A program made the translations under genes and the position numbers. The notes beneath the pieces were generated by a model. That model was not told where the DNA came from. It made no database searches and was given only the letters and a program-made list of their open reading frames with translations. From Rhizomys pruinosus (lineage: Eukaryota > Chordata > Mammalia > Rodentia > Spalacidae), in the NCBI GenBank assembly GCA_009823505.1, contig VZQC01013302.1, forward strand, positions 5,885,700 through 5,949,699: 64,000 bases of DNA, given 5' to 3'. Within the stretch, counting starts at the first letter, position 1. Every line of letters begins with the position of its first letter. Below are positions 56,393 to 64,000 of this stretch, in pieces.

Positions 56393-56659
56393 ATTTTATA
56401 ATTTATTACCTAATAATATCATATTTACTGTCATAGTCAAATTATTTCAATATTGGCTATTCTCTTTCAATTTCCACGATTGTCCTCTCATATAAGTCTC
56501 ATTGTGTGAGTTTCCACTTACTTCTTTGCATCCTGGCAGTAAAACATTCTCTAAGTCCTAGAAGTGTCCAAGCTTTTGACATTACGAGATGACATTATCA
56601 TCTATATAGTTCAGGATCTAGAGCAATACAAACAAGTTACAAAAAAATAATCACCTTTG
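56393..56659. other. Unassigned
   Basis: Nothing recognised between the B1 and the L1 3' end. Confidence 0.5.
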
Positions 56660-57350
56660 GTGTTTCGAAGGTACATCTACACAATGGAGTTCTACGTAGT
56701 GGTAAAGAAAGATGACATCATGAACTTTGCAGGTATATGGATGGAACTTGAAGCCATTATGCTAAGTGAAGTAACACAGTCCTAGAAAAACAAAGCTGAA
56801 TGGTTTCTCTCATATGTGGATGCTGACACCATATCCCTAGATAGCAGGCAAACTGAGCAACTTTATTATTATATTTATTCGTATATGAAAGCAACTGTGC
56901 TGTTACAATGTGAATCTCTTAATGGGCTCTAGGATGGACCTACCACTTATATTCTGACATTGTAATTACCATATAGGGGTGAAAGATGTGTATTCATATT
57001 CTAGAGTAATATAAAATAAAAATAAAAAAGTGAACCCCCAAACATATTTTGGAATTAACATACAGTTTATTCCCAAATGTCATAATTTTGTTACATATGT
57101 GTTTGGACTAATACAAAAAGGAGGGAACGACAACAACATAAGGACTGGGTAAAAGAACTGACTGATACAGTTAAATTCTTCTCAAAACAACAAGCCTCTG
57201 AAGAAAAAAGCCTTGGAAACACTGACAGAAAGAGGCAAGGTATGTATGGCAGAATGCATAAACTGGGGAGAGGGGGCACGAAGAGGGGAATGTATCCAAA
57301 TTTGAAGAATGATGTATGAAATATACAGAATATCAATAAAAATGAACATA
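56660..57350 (+). mobile_element. 5'-truncated L1: ORF2 end and full 3' UTR
   Basis: Begins in the last ORF2 codons ('acatctacacaatggagttc'), then the 3' UTR ('cttaatgggctctaggatgg', 'gtaatataaaataaaaa', G-rich patch near 57268) to 'gtatgaaatatacagaatat' and an A-rich tail. Confidence 0.88.
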
Positions 57351-57854
57351 ATTTAAAAAGAAATAAATTTAAAAAATAAAAAATCACAAAATTCTCATAA
57401 TGTTAAAGTAATTTTACATTTTGTGTTTGGCAATATTCTTAGTTGTACATAGTTACATGTGGCTCATAAACTGCAATTTGAGCATTCCTGATAGACTTAC
57501 TTTACTCTTTATATTTCCCAACATAAGACTAGAGTATACCATTTCTTCATGAAACACTGTTTTTATTTCCTATTGGACAATTTCACTAAAAAATATGATA
57601 TGGATCTTAGATATGGTTATTGCTATTGTACACTCACTAATTTAGTGCCTCTGCACAAAGTTTGTGTGTATAAATGATTATGATCAAGTGTATATTATTT
57701 ATCCTAACAAACTTTGCCTCTAAGCAAAGAAGATAGTTATTCATTTTCAAACGCTCTTCACTTTAGACAGCATGTAATACCAGCCTACACAATATTATTC
57801 CAATATTGTTTACAATGTCCAAGATATTGAATCAATCAGATGCTTGCATACAGA

Positions 57855-57859
<5 letters not shown>
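57351..57859. other. Repeat-poor DNA
   Basis: Nothing recognised. Confidence 0.5.
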
Positions 57860-57886
<27 letters not shown>

Positions 57887-57945
57887 NCCTACATGCAGAC
57901 AGTACATTCATATACATAAAAAAATAAATAAAAATTAAAAACAAA
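57860..57945 (+). repeat. (TA)n ending in N, then orphan B3 tail
   Basis: TA run 57860-57886, N at 57887, then 'cctacatgcagacagtacat', the last 25-30 bp of a B3, and an A-rich tail. No B3 head or body is present. Confidence 0.85.
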
Positions 57946-58394
57946 TTCTCTGGATTCATTCATACTCTGGCACTTGGACAGTGGCAACGGCTTCCCCTGC
58001 AATCTCTTCCTTTCAATGAAACAGCCTAAATACCTTTGGTGTTGTCAGTTCTTTAATTATATATAATTCTGTTTTCTATCGCTTGTTAAAGAATTTCAAT
58101 AAGTTCATAGTTTTAGAACAAGTGGTGCAAGATATCATCTCAGCCTTGGCAGTGCAATTAATCAGAGCTGCATGTTTTAAATAATATTTCTACAGGTGTT
58201 TTTTCCCAATGTATGTGACTGTTCAGTACAAACAATAGGATAAAAATCTCTTGAAGGAATGTGTGGATAAATGTGTGTATGTGTATGATACTGTTAAACA
58301 GAATATTAAGATCTGTCTGTGTATGATTGCAATGCATGTGCCTCTGCTCAGTACAACCTTTATTGTATACAATATGCTGAACATGAACCAGCAA
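57946..58394. other. Repeat-poor DNA
   Basis: Nothing recognised. Confidence 0.5.
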
Positions 58395-58485
58395 CACAAG
58401 CCAGTAAGTAACATCCTTTCCTAGCCTGTGTTGCAGCTACTACTACCAGGCTCCTACCATGAGCTTTTATTATTAGTCAGAATAT
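58395..58485 (+). mobile_element. Possible hAT-like fragment
   Basis: 'cacaagccagtaagtaacat' and 'ctaccaggctcctaccat' resemble the middle of the element at 46003-46200. Short and weak. Confidence 0.3.
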
Positions 58486-58589
58486 TTTGCCATAGCAATT
58501 AAGAATTTGTTAAAAGTGCTTAAGTCAATGTTTATGCTTTACTTAGGAGTTATATGGTAATTAACGTACCAAATTCATTCAAATAATCC

Positions 58590-59040
58590 TCTTGGACGTT
58601 TAGCAACCACACTTAAAGCTTCACTCTGATTTGGCAAGAGGGATTTGAAGGGACAATATTTTGGCCCCTTCCCTCTGAGGTCGACTTAAGTCCTAGAGTC
58701 CTGCATTGGCACATTTGTACATGTCCTCTGGCAGTGAGTCACCAGTCATCCTGGGCCAGGGAGGTCTTGGAGATTCACTTAAAAGGACTTCATCCAGCCA
58801 GTGTCCAGTCAAGGGAGGAAAGCCCATATAGAGGAAAGACTCCTCACAATTCAAAGGGAAGCTCTGGTCAAGCAAGGCTTGACTTTGTCTTCATATAGAT
58901 GGAACTGGTGAAGAGAGCCAGGTGCAAGGCTTGAGTGACCCCCTAAAGACAAGAACCTCAAATGACCTTGAGAAAACAAAGTTTAGTTAATCTGGGCTAA
59001 CAGTGTGGACTTATACACCCAAAATGAAAATATAAACAAA
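58590..59040 (+). repeat. Unclassified dispersed repeat X, copy 2
   Basis: Aligns in order with the reverse complement of 12861-13440: 'aaccacacttaaag', 'ctgatttggcaagagg', 'cagccagtgtccagtc', 'gatggaactggtgaag', 'tgaccttgagaaaaca', 'taatctgggctaacag'. No coding potential recognised. Confidence 0.65.
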
Positions 59041-60009
59041 AGATAAATAGTCAATATATTTATTTTAAAACTTGAAAAATTATGCCTCCATATAGTGGGT
59101 GTAAAGTTATATGAAATAATGTTAAACATGCATAAAATCCTTAGATCTTGGGATTGATTCACAGAGTAGCATCACCTGCAGCCAAAAGACAAGGCCACTA
59201 TTGTTAATTAATGCTCAATAATAAAATTTCCTCTTTCTTTCTAGCAACTATCTAAGTGGAAACTCATATCATGACTATTAAAAGGACTGAAAAGTAGATC
59301 CTGAGTCCAGACAGCAAGAACAAATGAACAGAAGGAGAAACCTAATAAATGGACTCTTTGAAACCCCAGGTCAAGAAATTCTAATGGACTTTTAAATTAG
59401 ACATTGGAATTCACCCTGTTCTTATTTCTTCTGGCCCCCTGTCTAGATCCTGTACCTAACTACTTCTGCCTTCTTTTTACTCTCATGGGCACCAGTCAAG
59501 GATTTTTGCCTCTATAGTTATGCTTGGGTGTCTTTTAGATTGATCTTCTGAATGGGGGATACTCCAGTTACCACACCTAATGTCTCTTTTCAGCACGCAG
59601 AAAATCAAAGCAGTTGGTGTCCAGATTACATTATGGCGGTTGTGGTGATATTTTCAGAAGCTAACATAACTAAAGAGGAGCTAGAAATTGATTAGGCTGT
59701 TTAAGGATGAGACCCTTCTAAATTAACCAGACATTTTCTCAGCTGAGAACTCAAGGCTTCCTGGACAAACCAGTAAACACATATCCTTCTGGTAGTCCTG
59801 AAAGAGCAGTAAAATTAGAAAGAAAAGAAAGAGAGAAGGAATAAAAAAAAGAAATACATACCAAGCCCTGCAGATTGATGATTTCACCAGAATAAGAAAT
59901 GGAACCCCACCTACTTTTTTTGTCCTCGTTGCTTTGTTTTGTTATTGTTATTTTGTATTGTTTCTGTTTTTCTATGAGAAGAAAAATAAAGAAAAAAAAT
60001 CTTAAAAAT
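59041..60009. other. Unassigned DNA downstream of repeat X
   Basis: Could be more of the same element as repeat X, perhaps LTR-retrotransposon internal sequence, but I find no second copy here. The 109-codon minus-strand frame at 59751-60080 is low-complexity. Confidence 0.35.
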
Positions 60010-60240
60010 AAGAAAGATGATATCATGCCATTGTAGGTAAATGGATGGAACTGAAGTTGATCATAGTAAGTTATGAGCAATATTGAGAAAGATTAAGTGT
60101 CCTAGATTTTCTTCACATATAGAAATTAAATTTTTAAAAGACTATCTGAAAAGTAGAAGCTAGACTACTAGGGATAGGTAGAGATCTGAGACAGAACGTG
60201 GAAGACAGCAAAGTATCCTAGAGAGGGAGCAACAGCATAC
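60010..60240 (+). mobile_element. Old L1 ORF2 end/3' UTR fragment
   Basis: 'ggtaaatggatggaactgaa' and 'gagaaagattaagtgtccta' then 'agcaagctagactacta'-like text follow old rodent L1 3' ends. Strongly diverged. Confidence 0.55.
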
Positions 60241-60777
60241 AAACAGGTATAGTCCCATGGAGGTCAGTTTGTATCCCCAAATGTTCCTCAGTGTGAATAC
60301 ATCCACTGGAGCCTCGTCAACCTATTTATTCTCCCTGTTTTAAAGAAAACCAACTCTCTCTTTGCCAGTATTCATCATTTACCAATATTTCTTCAGCTAA
60401 AATTGGATATTATCACCTTTTTCCACATGTATATGCTGGATTTTTTTCTGGTTTGAGTTTGTATGGGTCCTGTGCATCCTGTATTATTGCTGTTAAGTTC
60501 ACAGGAGTTACTTCTCAGCGACCTGGAAACCTTTGTATCCTTGTGGTCTTTCAATATTCCTGACTCTTACAGTCTTTCCACACCCTCTTCCATAATAGTC
60601 CCTAGGCCCTGAGTGGCAGAATTTGGACATAGGTGTCTTATCCAGGGAAAAGCACACTGCACTCTTTTCTTTTTTTTGGGGGGGGGGCGCTTTCAGGGAA
60701 AGTGCAGAGAGCAGGGGATTTAAATATGATCATGATGTGTTATATGAAATTCACAAAATTCATTTAAATTAAAATCA
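60241..60777. other. Unassigned, with G run
   Basis: Nothing firmly recognised; possibly old L1 3' UTR. A G run sits at about 60678-60687. Confidence 0.4.
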
Positions 60778-60995
60778 CACAGAAAGATGTTTCAGCAGTT
60801 AAGAGCCTTTACCACTCCTGTAAAGGATGTAGGTTCTATTCCCAAAATATTCATCATGGCTAACAACTGTTGTAACTCAGTTCTAGAGATTCTAATGCCT
60901 ATTTCTGATCTTCGAGAGCACCCATGAAATGGGTGCACTTAAGCACATGCAGGCTATACATTCATACACATAATATAAAAATAATAAAAATTAAA
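60778..60995 (+). mobile_element. Diverged B3 SINE
   Basis: 'tttcagcagttaagagcc', 'ggctaacaactgttgtaact', 'gcacatgcaggctatacatt' and an A-rich tail; strongly mutated. Confidence 0.8.
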
Positions 60996-61449
60996 AAATA
61001 TTAAACAAAGTAGAGGTAGTATGGAAGTATCACACTGGTAACAAATTTTAAGAGTTCTGAGTAAGAGAGACTAAGGCTTCTTCTGTGGGACTCAGTTAGT
61101 GGAAGATTCCAGGTAAGAAAACAAATAGATGGTATCTTAAATAGAAAACAAGTGTTAAAGTTTTAGAAATTCACCAATGAAGTGAGAGATTACTGGAAAA
61201 GAGCTGAAACAAAACACACAACATAGAGAAGCATGCTAATATCGGTCTTCTGCTCTGTAGCTGGCAAAGGTTTTTTGTTAATTAAAATTTTGGAGAATTC
61301 CTTACATGAGTACTGTATTTAAATCAATACCAAGCCTCGTTCTTGCCCTTCCAAACACTTCATATGTCACCCTCTTCCCTGCCCAATTCTTTTTTTTTTC
61401 CACTGTATAAGCTCTGTTTTCACTTTGGTACTGGAGGAAAGGAAAGAAA
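60996..61449. other. Unassigned
   Basis: Nothing recognised; borders an old L1. Confidence 0.45.
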
Positions 61450-62347
61450 CTAGATTTCCAAAGTATATTATTTAAAATAAATCCATATCTCTCACTCTGC
61501 GCAAACATCAATTCAATATGGATCAATGAGCTTGATGGAAACCCTCTATTTCTGAAAATGGCAAAGGAAAATGCAGATAAAACACATCAGGATATAGGCT
61601 TAGGTAAAGATTTTCTGAGCAAGACTGTAACGATAAAAGAAAAATCCTAAAGATTGATAAGTAGGATTAGATGAAATTAAGATGCCTCTGCACAGTACAG
61701 AAATTAATCACCAGAATGAAGAGATAGCATGAAAAATGGGGAAATATCTTTGTCAATTATGTATCAGACAGATGATTAATATTGGTAAGATGTAAAGAAC
61801 TATACAGATTAAGCACAAAAACTAAATAATCTAATCAATAAGTGAGCTAATGAACCAAGCAGATAGTTCTCAAAGGAGGAAATCACAATTAAATAAAAAT
61901 TACTTTTAAAAGCGTTCAACATATTTAGCTGCCAGGAAAATACAGATTACAATCGTTTTGAGATTCCATGGCATCCCAATAAGAATCCCCATCATGGTAA
62001 TATATCAGAACAAACACTGGTGAAGACACAGGGAAAGAGGAACACTTATAAACACTATTGATGGGAAGATATCTAGTGCAGCCACTATGAAACTAAGCAT
62101 GTAGATCCTCAAAAATTTCAATACAGAACTACCAGATGATGAAGCTATACCAGTCTTGTCTATATAACCAAAGGATTCTAAGTCAACATACCATAGAAAT
62201 GCTTGCATATAGGTGTTTATAGCTGCAGTATTTATTAAAAATAGCCAGAAAACACAATCGGCACAAATGTCCACAAATAAATGAAAAATTAAGCTGGTTA
62301 CTACATGTACCTAAAAGAATTATATGACCATAAAGAAAAATGGAATC

Positions 62348-62500
62348 GCCAGGCGTGGTGGCACACGCCTTTAATACGAGCACTCGGGAGCAGAGTCAGG
62401 TGGATCTTTGTGAGTTTAAGGCCAGCCTGGTCTACAGAGCAAGTTCCAGGACAGCTGGGGCTACAGGGAGACCCTGTCTCGAAAAGACCAAAAAAACAAT
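62348..62500 (+). mobile_element. B1 SINE in old L1
   Basis: 'gccaggcgtggtggcacacg' to 'ccctgtctcgaaaagacc', near consensus with one small deletion. Flanks share 'aaaaatg'. Confidence 0.93.
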
Positions 62501-62636
62501 AAAAATGAAACCATGGCAGTTCGAAGAAAATGGATGGAATTGAAAGCAAATCAGTGTCTGGGAAAAAGAAAACACCATATGGTTTCTTTCATATATGTAA
62601 TATAAAATTTCAACACATACACACACAAATACACAC

Positions 62637-62640
<4 letters not shown>

Positions 62641-62689
<49 letters not shown>
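62641..62689. repeat. (AG)n microsatellite
   Basis: About 24 AG units, preceded by a CA-rich patch. Confidence 0.97.
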
Positions 62690-62692
<3 letters not shown>

Positions 62693-62990
62693 ATATGCCT
62701 TTATATATGTGTGCTTGTAGGATCACAAAACTAGAAAGTAGATAATGTAAGTACATGAGGAGACATCTGGGGAATTGGGAAGTACACAGGGAAATGGAAC
62801 ACATGTAAAAGGAAAACAGAAGGGGTAATTAACGGAAATAAAGGGAACAGACTGCTATGGGGGAGAGGGAACAAGGAATAGTCACTGTGGAAAAGAACAA
62901 TTGAAAGGTAGGTACAGTGACATTCACATATAAAGTGCCCACGATGAAAGATAAAACTATGTAAATGAATATAAATAATTATGAAAATGA

Positions 62991-64000
62991 TTTTACTATC
63001 TCATGAATCAAAATACTGCTAGATAAATAGTTGTATAAACTGGTTAATCTCTAGTTAATATCACTAGAAATATCCATTAGCTCTTTAAATAATACACATA
63101 AATACCAAACATACTCATGGCTTGATTTTTGATTGTATGTTAGGCTATAACTAAATCTTTAATGCACGGCTCCTGTAATTTATTCTAATTTCTTACATCT
63201 TGCCTTTCATCAGAAATGATACTTGTCTCCTCACAGTATGCTTAAATATGCAACAGCAATGTCAACACATACACAAAGGGAGAGATGCAAAACAACATGG
63301 CCTAGACAAGTATTTATGAGTACCCATTAAATAGAAAGCAAGATGGAGGTGAGGTCTAAAATAGGTCAGTCTTTTCACTTTATTAGCTTATCTATTATTG
63401 TCTGAGAAAATCTAAATAGCTATCATATGATATCCATTATAGTAAATGTCAGGAGAAGTAAAGATAAATTATCTTGAGTATGCAAAAGAAGGTGTTCAAT
63501 TTGCTTGACAAATACTAGGAGTAAATGGTTTCTGAAGTACAGAACCTTAAAAAAGTAATCAAAAAGATAAGCAAAGTTGGTTTATATTAATCAGCGTGTT
63601 ATTAAACCATGATTTCCGACACTCAAGAAATTTAACTAATAATTTGGTCACTATTTCATAGGTTATCATCTAATTAACATTATATCCATCCATTTTAAAC
63701 TGAATAGGTATCCTAAAACTCAGTTATTAGATTACTATGTTATATTATTATTTGACAGCAATATTTTATACACAGAATGTGCGTTACAGAATAAAATATG
63801 GTAAACCATTTCTAGTTCAAATTAATTTGTATTGTTTCTACTTTTACACTAATAATCTGAGTAAGAGATTAAAGGTGTTATTTTTTTTACTGAATTTGCC
63901 CAATATTTCTGAACTTCTTCATCACAATAACTCAGGATGTTCCTCAAAATAATTATTTTTGCTGAACAGTTATTTTTTGAGAAATATATATATATAATAT
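62991..64000. other. Repeat-poor AT-rich DNA to the window end
   Basis: Nothing recognised. Ends in a short TA run. Confidence 0.55.

Larger units (their letters stand above)
61450..62990 (+). pseudogene. Old L1, ORF2 C-terminal half and 3' UTR
   Basis: Follows mammalian L1 order: 'aaaacacatcaggatatagg', 'ggaaatatctttgtcaatta', 'tcagacagatgattaatatt', 'agaggaacacttataaacac', then 'tatttattaaaaatagcc'. Decayed, no frame. Interrupted by a B1 (62348-62500) and a GA microsatellite (62641-62689). Probably an older subfamily (Lx-like) than the L1s at 13441-32085. Confidence 0.75.

Noticed and set aside
56025..56495. 156-codon plus-strand open frame
   Set aside because: Its middle is an antisense B1 SINE (56235-56376) and the rest shows no domain; no splice or promoter evidence.
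1..64000. CRISPR array, operons, prophage or plasmid features
   Set aside because: No regular spacer pattern, no ribosome-binding-site-led gene series; the repeat content is that of a rodent nuclear genome.

Overview
This is AT-rich intergenic DNA from a muroid-type rodent nuclear genome. The diagnosis rests on its repeats: 7SL-derived B1 SINEs, tRNA-derived B2/B3-type SINEs (about 20 copies, several nearly pristine), rodent-type L1s with a G-rich 3' UTR, and rodent hAT-Charlie-like fragments of the URR1/RCHARR1 kind. The young SINE subfamily and the L1 3' end do not look like Mus or Rattus; I cannot name the species. I find no host protein-coding gene, tRNA, rRNA, CRISPR array or operon. Nearly all open frames are L1 pieces, their antisense shadows, or translated simple repeats.

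Layout. 1-2486: old plus-strand L1 debris. 2487-2925: a hAT-like copy with an internal 118-bp tandem duplication. 3225-3476: an L1 3' end. 3926-4440: copy 'a' of an unrecognised retroelement, called element K here. 5966-10015: a long repeat-poor block. 10016-10537: a B1-B2-B1 SINE cluster. 11577-13440: element K copy 'b', an L1 3' end and an unclassified repeat X. 13441-23108: one near full-length minus-strand L1 hit by four later insertions (B3, element K copy 'c', B3, and a B3/L1 chimera with 74 T). 24592-25509: element K copy 'd'. 25510-32085: a near full-length plus-strand L1 hit by an L1 3' end and two B3s. 33152-36172: broken plus-strand L1 pieces, a B1 and a B3 split by another L1. 37020-42319: scattered SINEs, with a hAT element inside a B3 at 41412-41985. 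42455-46200: a hAT-like element split by an L1 with a textbook 5' inversion (twin priming). 47740-52100: minus-strand L1 pieces carrying four B3s. 52255-64000: mostly repeat-poor DNA with old SINEs, an L1 3' end (56660-57350), repeat X again (58590-59040) and an old L1 with a B1 inside (61450-62990).

How the parts relate. The SINEs and element K depend on L1 enzymes in trans. Six B3 insertions have direct target-site duplications of 8-17 bp, and where the junction can be read these are A-rich on the insertion strand, as expected for L1 endonuclease. All L1 copies seen are dead: frameshifts, stops, a lost reverse-transcriptase aspartate pair in one copy, and insertions.

The most unusual observations are element K (an unknown body joined at an A-rich junction to an L1 3' end, four copies, one with a clean duplication), the B3/L1 chimera with a snap-back hairpin at its junction, a 98-bp repeat in the L1 5' UTR, and 11-residue modules in ORF1p. 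These are retroelement curiosities; I do not claim a new cellular system. Three single N bases (26466, 28016, 57887), two beside suspicious structures, suggest local assembly problems.
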